The notes under the pieces: model-generated | What the model was told of the DNA's origin: nothing | The model's database searches: none | The model's input: only the letters and a program-made list of their open reading frames with translations | In this document: positions 22,233-32,572 of the stretch, in pieces | Layout: each line of letters opens with the position of its first letter | Numbering within the stretch: the first letter of the stretch is position 1 | Translations under genes and position numbers: made by a program | Source of the DNA: Dicyema japonicum | Lineage: Eukaryota; Dicyemida; Rhombozoa; Dicyemidae | Assembly: GCA_011109175.1 (NCBI GenBank) | Contig: RDEW01000005.1 | Location: 966,903-1,030,902 of the forward strand | Direction of reading: 5' to 3' | DNA length: 64,000 nucleotides

Positions 22233-24917
22233 ATGTGTGATCTTAATAATCTTGTTGAGCAAAACGAGAAATTTCAAAAAGAGATAATAAATAACGCTAA
22301 TTCAGCAATGAAGGAGTTATTTGTTAATATTTATGATAGGGTAACAAATTATTACGATAAACAACAAAACATTATGGAAGAGATCTCCAGCTTACTAGAA
22401 CAAGTACAGAAAATCAAAATTGACGGTTTATTCGGTGCTTCAGAGACAAAGGGCGATAACTCAACTTCGTCTGGATTTTTAAATAAGGTTATGTTGCTTG
22501 AAAATATTCCAGAGTTTTCAAAAATCTGATCAAGAAAGTTCAAAAAATTGTAAAGAATAAGATTAAAATCGAGAATAACATCATTGAATCTCAGCAATTA
22601 ACCATTGATGCTTCAAAGAAGGATTCAACCAGAGATGTGGATTCAGTCCGCTTCGATCAACAAGGCTTTTCCGCTTCAATGATCAATAGTTTGGCTGAAG
22701 AGATTTTCAAAGTTTGCTTGCTTACGTCTCATCTCATAGGAAATTGAAAGTAGTACCTCGATTCCTTCATACGACGAGTATTCTGCATCTAAAACAGCAA
22801 AGGCTGGATCCCCCTGTAAGTGAGGTTCATTACTTTTAGCTCTTGTTTGTGACGGGCAAACAAAGAAGTTGGATATTGACAGCGATTTTTTGAAATGCCT
22901 GTTAGTTTTGGTGGTTAAAATATAGAAATTTTAATGTGAGGGATCCGTTCTTTTTATTTGAGGAGTGTGAGGCGCAATTTTACAAATTTGAGGACAAGAA
23001 AATTGTTAAAACTAAACAAGTTCCCAAACACTTAACGGAAGAAAAAGTGACGTCATCTCGTGAGACTGAGAAAACAGAAACGAAAGAGGTCAGTTTTTTT
23101 GGTGGTTCGTCGCCATTTGGTGTCACGAATCTTCCTCAAACATCCCAAATTGGTAGTCTCCCTGTTAGTTCTCTATTCAATTCTGTCACTCAAGGTAAAA
23201 TCGATCCCTTTGCTAATTTCCAAACTAAACCGACTTTGCATGCTGAAAATCTTCCCCCTGGAAATTTGTCACTCAAAAGTAATGAACAATCCACCATGGG
23301 AGCTGAAACCGCTGCAACTGGAAGTTATCCATTTACTTCTTTTCAACAAAATGAAAGTTCCCTTTTCAAGCATGTTATGCCAACTGAAACCAATACTTCT
23401 GCCAATTCGATGTTCAAACCTGTTATTCATAATGAAGGTAACTTTACTGGAGGGCAACATACTTCGACTCAAATGTCTACTCAAGCATCCGTATTTAAAG
23501 TTCCAGAAGTTGCAACAGCCACGTCAGCTCATAGTTTTGGGTCCTTTAATAAGGAAGTGGGGGATGCAAGTGGAATTCCTGCCATTTCCAGTGCTCAAAT
23601 GTTTACTCAAGCGTCCGTATTCAAACTACCAGAAGTTGCAACAGCTACGTCTGCTCATAGTTTCGGGTCCTTTAATAAGGAAGTGACGAGTACTACTGGA
23701 ATTTCTTCCGATTCCAATGCTTTTAACTGGGGAAGTAAATTCGGCGAAAATCTTGTTAAAGATTCTTCATTCAATAAATCAAATGAATTTGCAAACAACT
23801 TCAATTCTGATTTGTGTTTTAAACCTAAACGACCATTGAACAACCCAAACAGGATCATTCACTTAATAGTTCCCAACAAACATTTAGTAATTTCAATACT
23901 GACATATTCAAACAAAACACGGCTGGCCAACTACCTAATACCACAAGTCCCCAATTATTCAAAACTCTTTTTGGAAAAATACTGTTTCTACTGCAAATAT
24001 AAGTAAAGAGTACTGGGGTAGCTCGACCACATCCTCTAATAGCAGTTTTTTTAACTGGACAGTTACTCAGAGCACTCCCACGTGGAACACCGGTCAGAGC
24101 ACTTCTATGTGGGGAACTACTCAGAATACTCCCACGTGGACGAGTATTCATACCAGTCATACACCGACAACTTCTCCTACGTGGGCAACAGCTCCGATTT
24201 CTCACACGTGGACAAATACTCAAACAACTTCCACTTGGCCGAATGCTCAGAACACTTCGACCACTCCAACATGGGCCAGTTCTCCAACTATTCCCTCATG
24301 GATGAATACTCAAACCTCTTCCATGTCGTCAACGACACCTACTACTCCCATGTGGGGAACCCCTCCAGCTACAACCATATGGACGAATACGCCAAGCACT
24401 CTCACTTCGAATATAAATCAGCCCTGGTCAACGAATTTAAATACGACTAATGCTAACTCATTATGGAACAGTGATAGATTACAGCAAACAAATGTTAATG
24501 CTCTTTCTCCTCTTGGAATATTTGGAAAAAATTATCAGGTTGACAATTTCGCACAAAATCAACCGATTATATCCTTCAGTGCTTCAGTTAAAGTTTACTG
24601 TATTGACCCGACAGGGACTAATTTTAAACTTTTCAGTAAAGGCGAATTGCAGGTTGCCGCGTCAGCCAACCCCCCTCTATCACAGTTACAGATAATGTAA
24701 ATTTAGTTTTTAAATGTTTTAGGAATGTAAAATTATTTACCAGCCCATTCGAAGAGATCTTATGATTAACAAGAAGGACAATAATGCAGTAACATGGGGA
24801 TCAGGAGCTAAAGATCGATATCCACTTCTTGATGTTTGCTTTGCAGTCAAGTTCCCTGATCCTCCTACAAGAGATCACTTTTTTGATTTAGTTACTCGTC
24901 TTATAAGCGCAAATTAA
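22233..24917 (+). CDS. FG-repeat nucleoporin-like protein with RanBP1-like C-terminus
   Basis: Exon pieces with short introns at 22712-22739 (28 nt), 22816-22839 (24) and 22901-22925 (25) join cleanly. The last intron, GTAAATTTAG...TTTTAG ending just before GAATGTAAAATT (about 24727), also joins two exons in frame. Order: N-terminal helical region (LVEQNEKFQKEI), acidic/polar linker, FG region with SPFG and HSFGSFNKE, a 126-nt tandem duplication (23478-23603 and 23604-23729), then a Thr/Trp-rich stretch of TPTW-type units, and a C-terminal domain with VKVYCIDPTGTNFKLFSKGE, IIYQPIRRDL and AVTWGSGAKDRYPLLDVCFA resembling a Ran-binding (RanBP1/PH) domain as in Nup50/Nup2 or RanBP2. Such proteins line the nuclear pore. 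Frames jump near 22480-22540, 23820-23870, 23960-24000 and 24660; longer introns or small sequence errors could explain this, and decay cannot be excluded. Confidence 0.6.
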
Positions 24918-25059
24918 ATTGATTTTGCTGTTTCATCCTGATAATTTACTTTTGATATAAAGTTAATTTTTTCATTATATTTTCCTGGCATTTTAATAAA
25001 TTATGGTTATCTTTCGTATGGTTGCGGATAATTTAAGAATTTCTTATATAAATTAGTTT

Positions 25060-25425
25060 TAGTGTCCGCGTGGCGCTATGCGGTGCTATGTGGGGAAATT
25101 GAAAATTAGCCGCTTGGTGCCATGTGGTGCTGCGTGGTTAATTGATTGAAGTTTCTGCTTGCTTGTCTTTTCCTCCTCTCTATTCCCATTAGAGTGGCGT
25201 CATGTGATCCATCTGTCTAGGTGACGCCCAGTGCCAGGCCGGCACGAAAAAGGATCATTTGCTCTTCCTCACTCCACTGGAGGGGTTTCCACAACTGCAT
25301 GTAATGGACGTCTTACCTTTTATGTTGATTCCGGATGGACTCTGTTTCTGTAGAAGTGTAAACTGGATACACTTAATTAGTTGTTTACTTTAACTTCGTT
25401 CTCGGTGTATCCGGGGTTAATAATA
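25060..25425 (+). mobile_element. SINE2 copy, long form
   Basis: The head has GTCCGCGTGGCGCTATGCGG. The body contains TGGCGTCATGTGATCCATCT and GGCCGGCACGAAAAAGGATC, then TTCCGGATGGACTCTGTTTC. The tail reads ACACTTAATTAGTTG, TTCTCGGTGTATCCGGGGTTA and ends AATAAATAAATG. The tail resembles LINE A 3' ends. Confidence 0.75.
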
Positions 25426-25427
25426 AA

Positions 25428-25735
25428 TAAATGTGGCTAGTATGTCAAAAATTATTCTCCCTCCCTTTAATGGCGTCATTGGATCCACCTTATAGAGGAG
25501 ACGCCCAATGCCTGGCCGGCATCAAAGCGGATCCACTATTCTTTCCCCATGGACAATGTCGTTACCTGGAGACAAGTTCTGGAACGAGTCAGGATCAAGG
25601 GGTTAGGGAGTTTGGTTACCCTTGGTCTTTGGAATTAATTTATTTAATAATCCCTGAAAAGGGTTTAGTCAGTTCCTCCGGTAGAGTGGGACGCATCCTT
25701 ACCATTCGTCGAGTATATCCATATCTTTTATTGTA
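25428..25735 (+). mobile_element. SINE2 copy
   Basis: Directly follows the previous copy. Nearly the same as the copy at 965-1215: GTCAAAAATTATTCTCCCTC, TGGCGTCATTGGATCCACCT, GGCCGGCATCAAAGCGGATC, GGTTACCCTTGGTCTTTGGA. Confidence 0.75.
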
Positions 25736-26029
25736 GAAAACCCCTCATCTTGAGTAAGGAAGAGATAGATTTTTTCTAAGTGCAGGCTAGGTATTGGGCG
25801 TCTCCCGAGACTGGTGAATCACATGACGGTTCTTAAAATTTGAAGAAGGAAAAGCTGAACAGAAACCTTCAATTAGGTAGGTTACGGTATGGGGATCGAT
25901 TCACAGCTACTAGAGATTCGATCAACATCACCAATCACTTTGCTACCTTGTCTTTTATTGATAAATCTTTATTATTATGTTTTTATAAAAATACTTCACA
26001 TCTGTTCAAAAAGTTAAAATAAAAAATGG

Positions 26030-26140
26030 TTATCATTATTACCCAAAGATCACTGGGTCAATAAGAAATAAATAAAAGTTCTCAACTAATCAAGTGATCT
26101 CAGACCGATAAAAGAGAGGACGAGTCCGATGGGGTAGTAT
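26030..26140 (-). repeat. Possible LINE family A 3' tail
   Basis: The reverse complement has GAGATCACTTGATTAGTTGA followed by A-rich AATAAATAAA-type sequence, like the tails at 14960 and 60950. No clear coding part is attached; the region to about 26500 is unrecognised. Confidence 0.4.
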
Positions 26141-26579
26141 ATGAAACAAGGAGCAGCTCGGTAGACTGGCGAGTTTTCGTTGTATTTCGATTAGAGGATT
26201 TTCAATAGAGTGGATCTTGTGTCTTGGTCCAATTATCTTTATCACCCTCCTGTACAGCGGATAGTTTACGAGACGAGGAGCGGGAAATCTACATTACCCA
26301 CGAAGGACTTGGACAAGTCATCGTGGGTCATATAAATTTTTCATAAACTTTGGCAAGGCGCCCAGATTTGTTCTTAAGTGTTTTTTGAAAGCACTTTTAT
26401 GATTCTCATTTTCTTAGTCAGAAGTTACCTCGTTTTCAACATGTCGGATAAAAGAACCCTTGGTTGAAGATACTCCTAGAATTGTTGGTGGATTTGTTAA
26501 TATATTGTTTATGTTTATTAATCATTAAATTTTTGTAATTTATTTTTTAAATCACAAAATGTGTTTATTTTTCAACTCG

Positions 26580-28145
26580 ATGCGTCACACCGTACTATTG
26601 TTATTAATATTAGTATTTGCTAAAAATTGCTCTGAGAGTAGAATTTCAGAGAAATTCTACGATTTTTGCCCACGCAACCGGAGAAGGTAGATCTGCCCTT
26701 TCAGTTATTCGAATGAGTGGACCACGTTGTCTCACTGCTCTTGAAAAAATGACTGGGCCTTATAAAACTGCTCCAGTCCACCGTAGAGTGTATGTAAGGA
26801 CTATTAGGCATCCTATCAACAAGGAAGTAATTGACAAGGGAATAGTATTTTACTTCAAAAGTACTCAGGATTCAAATTTAAGAACCACACAGTTATACTG
26901 GGGAGGATTACGCAGAATTCCACGTTCATGGAGGTTCTGCTGTACGGAATTCTCTCATTGAGGCTCTCGGGTGCATATCGGATTGTAAAATTGCTTTTCC
27001 AGGTGAATTTGCATGGAGGTTTTATCACATCTGAGAAAACAGAGCATATTTGAACAGTAAAATGACTCCTGATCAGATTGAGTCTGTACTTGATACGATT
27101 AATGCAGAGACTGAAGTACAACGAAAGTTAGCTGTCTCAAGAATGACGAGCTCTCATTCAAAAATGTATAAATTGTGGCATTCTGAGCTTATTAAAGTTA
27201 GAACTCATTTCATTGGTAGATTTTGGCGACTGTTCAGGCTTTCATTGATTTTTCCGAGGACATCGAGAATTTTTCGTCACAGAGAAGGGAAGTTATTGAA
27301 ATAATCGAACAAATGGATGATTATCTCCGACAGATTAGATGTGGAAAGGCTATAACTCATAGTCAGCCAAAGATTTCAATCGTGGGAAGACCCAATGCTG
27401 GAAAAAGCACACTCTTGAACCATATTTGTTCTAATATTTTAATTATCAAAGGTGGCAAGGATAAATCCATTGTATCTGCGCAATCTGGAACGACTAGAGA
27501 TTGCATCGAGGTTCTAGTTGATTTGGGAGGGTTTTCTGCTACATTAATTGATACTGCTGGCATATTCGACACGTGCGGATCAGAAATCGACGAGGAAGCA
27601 GTCAAAAGATCCTTGGAGATTTGGCATGAATCGGATTTGGTAATTGGACTAGTTGACGTGAAAATTTTCATTCAACGGTCAATGACTGGAGGAAACCCTA
27701 TGGAACTGTTATTCGAAGGGGGTCATAGCCATTTAAAGGATATTGACGAATCGAAAGTTATCCTCACTATCGCTAAAACTGATTTGTGTGATGAAATTGA
27801 TTTGTCCCAAATCTCATCAAATCCTTTCCTGATATCATGTCATAAAAAAGTAGGAATCGAAACTTTGCTGAAGGAATTGACTCGGCGACTGTCAGAAATG
27901 TATATTTCATGTTTGACCGTAGATATCAGAATAGAGTCATTGGGTATGAGAACCTAAACGAATCTAACATTAGAAAGGCTAGAGAAAGCTTGAGTAATTT
28001 CGTCAACAATGATATGGTTTTGGGGGCAGAAGATTTAAGATTATCCATTAATTTTCTTAACATTGCTTGTGGCTATGACTCCAATAGTAGAATAGACGAA
28101 GCTGTTTATGACTTTATTTTTAATAACTTTTGCATTGGAAAATAA
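26580..28145 (+). CDS. GTPBP3: tRNA modification GTPase GTPBP3/MSS1 (MnmE family), mitochondrial
   Basis: Six introns, 26592-26613 (22 nt), 26861-26882 (22), 27019-27042 (24), 27197-27219 (23), 27428-27451 (24) and 27900-27922 (23), leave a 475-residue protein. With MTO1 the enzyme makes taurinomethyl- or carboxymethylaminomethyl-uridine at the wobble base of mitochondrial tRNAs. N-terminal tetrahydrofolate-binding domain: STIFAHATGEGRSALSVIRM and HSYTGEDYAEFHVHGG. Helical domain: LNSKMTPDQIES...AETEVQRKLA. G domain: P-loop GRPNAGKST, switch motif GTTRD, DTAG, and AKTD at the NKxD position. The C-terminus ends FNNFCIGK, with the catalytic Cys of the family. The N-terminus is short and basic (MRHTYLLKIALR), consistent with mitochondrial import but not proof. 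All junctions restore family sequence; intact. Confidence 0.96.
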
Positions 28146-28149
28146 TTTT

Positions 28150-28670
28150 CATATTTTTTTCATCTTTACGGAAGGAGTTTTTGTAAGTTAGTATGTGGCT
28201 TTTTTGATTGAGAGCTAGTCCTCTCTTACGATTTGTATTGGAATGCGCTCATCAGTTATCCCTTTTCTGTTTTCCCGTTTTTTTGCTATCAACAATCCGT
28301 GGCGCAAAGGAAGGAATGCGATTTGGTTCCAGTTTGAAAACAAATTGTCCTCTTTGAAATGAATTTTTTAAGGGTTTCGTTTCTCGCTGAGCATGATCCT
28401 GTGTTAATGGCTGTCATAGTCAGGTTTAAAAAAGAGAAGCCATCAATTTAAGTTTTGATTTTTAATTTTGTTTCATTTATCGCCTAATTAAACTACTTTG
28501 ATGTCTATTTCTCATTTCCTTCTATGGTTTGTCCTGGAGAAAACTTATCTCCATAAAAAAGATGTCTTGTACATTTTGACAGGATTCCAATTATGACCTG
28601 ACTTCCAACTTGAGAGGATGCAAGGAAATCTCCCTAGCAGTTTATTAGATGCTCTATAACCGGAATGATA
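28150..28670. other. Intergenic, nothing recognised
   Basis: No conserved coding stretch seen. Confidence 0.4.
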
Positions 28671-28674
28671 TCCA

Positions 28675-29060
28675 TAATAGACCTTTTGGCTAAACTTAAC
28701 GTCAGATGACATCGGATCTGAAGGTCGTGGGTTCGAATCCGAAATATGGAGTTTTCAGCAGAGGTCAATTTTTGTCAAAAACGAGTCCTTCTGGACTGCA
28801 CACCATTCCCTCACGGTTTATGATAAAAAGTCCTCTATTAATAAAACTACATGTTCTACCGATATGCATTTTTACTTTCTGAAAGGATTCCATAAGCCTT
28901 GGTTATAGATTGGTTTCCATCAGCTAGTTGAAAGGGATATACTACATTCTCCCTGACCAAATCCTCTGCTGAAGATTACATTATGAAAACTATTCCGCCG
29001 AAGAATGAAGTGATGTCCTAATACGTGCGACGAAAATGAAAGAAGACATAACCCCTCGTC
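28675..29060 (+). mobile_element. SINE3-like repeat carrying a peroxiredoxin fragment
   Basis: The left part is tRNA-like with GGTCGTGGGTTCGAATCC (box B, about 28723). It continues with AACGAGTCCTTCTGGAC and, after the captured peroxiredoxin piece, CCCTGACCAAATCCTCTGCT and ATGAAAACTATTCCGCCGAA. The same two flanking motifs occur only about 15-30 nt apart at 53120-53215, which shows the fragment was inserted into or captured by the repeat. Confidence 0.55.
28795..28928 (-). pseudogene. Antisense partial peroxiredoxin copy, intron retained
   Basis: The reverse complement is nearly identical to 15766-15905 of the peroxiredoxin gene (about 4 differences over about 130 nt by eye), covering the end of exon 3, the whole 25-nt intron 3 and the start of exon 4. 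Retention of the intron means it was copied from DNA or unspliced RNA, not from a mature mRNA. It is too short to make a product. Confidence 0.9.
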
Positions 29061-29074
29061 CCCATTTTTGATTA

Positions 29075-31135
29075 TTATTATTAAAAACCAAAGATCACCG
29101 ACAAATTAATTAACTACATAGCCGTCAGGTGATTCCGGCCACCTCGAGTAGCCATCTCATTCTTGCTCGGTGTTCTTCCTGGGTTCCAACGCATTTCCGG
29201 ATTGGGCGGGGGTTTCTAACTTTTTGGAGGGTAGTAAGGCTCCGGTTTTTTTCACTAATTCCTCAAAAGGTGTAGGGTTTAGAGGTGTCCAAGAAAACCT
29301 TTGCAAAGCCTTACTGGCTATTTTTTGGAAGGTATTAATTTTTTCTATATTCCTGTTTGATAAATTGGTTCCCCATGCAGCACACCCGTAAGTTAGAGAC
29401 GGTTGAATATACTGCACGTAGAGCGAGTCCAAATTTGAGTTGAAACACCCCTTATATTCTCCAAGGAGTGTTTTAACAAAATTTAGATTTCGTTGTGCCG
29501 AAGAGATGACGTTGTCGATGTGTTTGCTAAAGGTCAAGAGTGGGTCGTAAGTTACGCCCAGTATCTTGACCGAGTTGGTCGTGGGGATTGAGTTTCCATT
29601 TATGGTTACACATGGATCGGAGTTTATCAATCTTCTGTTTGTTGTGAACATTGTTGTATAAGACTTTTCGGGACTTGTATGTAGAATGTTCTTAACGAGC
29701 CAACAGTTCAGATCGTCCAATGAAGCTTGTATCCGGTAAACAGCAGTATTAACGCACTGGTCTTTGACTGAAACGATTATATCATCCGCATATGTCAGAA
29801 CCAGAGTATCGTCACTGGTAAGGAAGGGCATGTAATTCAAGAATAGGTTGAATAGGTGTGGTGAAGCTTCTAAGTGTTTTTCACATTTTATGAGTGAGTT
29901 CTGCTTGTTTAAATTGGACGTGAAGTTTTTCCAAACTTTCTCTTGTTTTTTTTGCATTGTTCCTGATCTCTCTTTCTAATGTACGAATTCTCAATCTTGT
30001 TTCCCAGGATTGTTTTTGGAGGCTTTTTAGGTAATTTCTTTCCTTTATGAGTGGATCGGCTCTGGGGAAGAATTCTTTCTTGAACTCAGTGGCCTTTTTT
30101 TAATACAAATTTTCATTCCCTCGCGTACCACTCTATTAAAATAGTGTAGTGCTTTATCGATGGAGTTGAAATTGGATAAATGAAAGTCAAGTAGATAATA
30201 GTCGACAAAATTTGAGAACTTTTTCCAGTCGACATTTTTGTAGTCGGTATATAAAACAGGTTTCTTTACAATTGACACTCTTCCTTCAAACGTAATCATA
30301 ACGGGATTATGGTCACTGCTGGTCTCGTATAGCAGTGTCCATTTTGTTAATGTTGCTATGTTTGGTGAGGCAAGAGTGAGATCGGGGGACAATGTCCTGT
30401 CATTCGCTCTGTAGGGAGTCCTTGTATTGAATGTACGGTTGTTTAATATTATCAGGTCATTCAGATTCGATAATAATTGGCTTCCTCTGACATCGCATGG
30501 TTGGTTCTTGAACCATGTCGGATGCTTTGCATTTAGGTCTCCACAAAGTAACATATTTTTTGATTTGTCGATGTCTGACAGGGAGAACCTGAATTCCTTG
30601 GAGCATGAGTTGGGCGGTGGACATACACATTCAATATGTTTATGTTTCCGATGGTTGTCTTGACTGAAATACCAATATATTCGACGGGAGACTTGAGGTT
30701 GACTAAAGTTTCGTTTGCGTACGGAATTTCTTTTTTGATAAGGGTAAGCAGTCCACCACCCCGCCCAGCTGGGCGGTCGCGCCTGATGACGTGATGTTTG
30801 GGAAGACGGGAGTGGAAGAAGACGGAGTCAGTCTTGTTTTTCGGAGTAGGCAAATGTCAGTATTATACCTTTTTAAGAGGTTTCTGAGTTCGAGGATCTT
30901 CCCTTTCACTCCAGTTATGTTTAGTTGAATCAAAATAATGGGTTTTCGAGGTCCAGGATTGGGGTTCACATCGCCGGAAAGCATTAGGTAGGCTTCTATC
31001 AAGGCAGGAGAGAGAGGCCAGTGGGGAGACCGTCCAAGAAGGACATTCCTCTTGGATTGGACGTAGAGGATGGTTCTTTTGTCTGTGAAGCATATTCCAC
31101 AGTTTTCGTCACCAGAAACGGCGAACCACATGACG
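29075..31135 (-). mobile_element. LINE family A copy with leader, NPGP motif and EN, internal RT deletion
   Basis: The minus strand opens with ATG at 31131: a 50-odd residue leader, then SGDVNPNPGP and IILIQLNITGVKGKI, the start of the AP endonuclease. The endonuclease continues in a second frame (VIRRDRPAGRGGGLL, NVYVHRP) and a third (30045-30554) with LLCGDLNAKHPTW and SSDHNPVMI. After a short linker the remaining reverse transcriptase begins late, at LFNLFLNYMPF and TYADDIIVSVK, and runs to TPFEELVKKTGA (29157-29957). The fingers and the first palm motifs are missing, so there is an internal deletion near 29950-30040. The 3' part has GGAATCACCTGACGGC. Confidence 0.85.
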
Positions 31136-31139
31136 TTAA

Positions 31140-31690
31140 AAATAATTAATTAATAATGATGGAGTCAGAAGATATCGGATACGCGAACTTTTGGAAATAG
31201 GAAGTATAAGAATCACAAATGTCTTCTCGAATTCTGGCTGATCCACTTTTATTTCAAATTAGTTTGTGATAAGAGGAAATTCTTTTTCTTCTCCACACCC
31301 ACTGTTTCGAAGTGCTTTTGATAAGTTTTTATTGCTGTGTCAACTTTTTCATTTCATTGAGCCCGTCTACTTAAAAAAACACCTCAAACTAACAGGTTTA
31401 TCATCTTATTGCTATTCTACAGACGCCAACATTGTAAAAATCGATTTTCGCATCTACCGACTCTTAGATTGGTAAAATCATTAAGGCATTTGTGGAATAC
31501 AATATTCCCTCGCACATGTTGAAAAGTTTTAAAGTGAAGTGATGCTTCTCCAATTTTAGAGAATTCTGGAATAGTTGAAGAAAATAAAATGGGCATGGCA
31601 ACGATCGCAGCAATATAGCCTTTGGAATTGGAGCTAAAAAGAGCATTAACGTGGAGTTATTCATAAGCAACGCTATTAAACGCGAATCAT
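31140..31690. other. Intergenic, nothing recognised
   Basis: Open frames of 68-69 codons occur on both strands (31266-31475, 31464-31670) without family resemblance. Confidence 0.35.
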
Positions 31691-31699
31691 TAAATGTAG

Positions 31700-32330
31700 T
31701 CTTGTCTACGTGTATGGATGTAGAGAATATGTAGTCACACTCTTAGTGAATGGCTTTCAAGACAACAGTAACTCAAAAAGTAAAGCACTGTACTGCCTTT
31801 TGCAAGGCAGAAATTTATTTTTCTCGAATATGGGATCCCTACGCGATCACTGAAAGAAAACGAAAAACTGTTTACCATTTGGCGACTAAATGTTGTAAAT
31901 AGAATTTAAAAGGCATAGTGAGGTCGTGCGATGCATTCCTTTGTATTTTTGTGGGAAATATGTAATCAGAAATTCGGAGAAAATCCAAGGCAATAAACCA
32001 GATTTTTGTACATGACAAGATGAAGAATGGGATTACCTTAATTGAAGTTGGAATAACTTCTCCAGATCGCTTTAAACATGTTGGGGTGGAAAAGTTTTAC
32101 AAATACGCCTTCCTTACAAGGGAGTTTTCGATCCTTTATGACACCCATGTGAAATCATCACGGTGGTTATGACGTGGGAAGGTATTGTCTCAAATCAAGA
32201 ATCATCCATAGAAGAAACAGTGGAGGCATACATCCAGTCAGTCATACTTAAGAAGACCCTTGACACTATGATCATCGAACATAGGGAATTAAGGACTCGA
32301 GGATGAGTTCTTCTTTACTACCATCAAACT
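31700..32330 (+). mobile_element. Retroelement C-terminal remnant, unassigned
   Basis: Readings VVTLLVNGFQDNSNSKSKAL, LIEVGITSPDRFKHVGVEK, YAFLTREFSILYDTHV and VILKKTLDTMIIEHRELRT follow one another in shifting frames. The block LIEVGIxSPD...KFxKYAFLxRE is of the kind found after the reverse transcriptase in some non-LTR elements. It does not match families A to D of this window. Confidence 0.4.
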
Positions 32331-32572
32331 AATGGAGCTTGTATGTGATTATTATGAGGACACTACATTGGATGTGGGTATGAGAGATGACTGATTTATA
32401 TGAGAAGAGAGGGATCAAGATAAGTGACAGTTAACTCCCCTAATAGAAGGATGATTTATAGTTAAATGATTTATATATTTTGAATTAATTGAATAATGTT
32501 ATAAAATTATTATTTAATTATTGGTTAACATAAAATAATAAAATATTAATTTATTCATACTTTTCAGTTGAG

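Noticed and set aside
22233-24917. Nup98 assignment
   Set aside because: No GLEBS motif or autoproteolytic HFS domain; the C-terminus looks like a Ran-binding domain instead.
26100-26140. Hammerhead-like GACGAGTCCGATGGGG...GAAAC
   Set aside because: The CUGA box is missing and stem II does not pair; likely chance near a LINE tail.
26580-28145. Bacterial MnmE contamination
   Set aside because: Six short spliceosomal introns interrupt the gene, so it is nuclear and eukaryotic.
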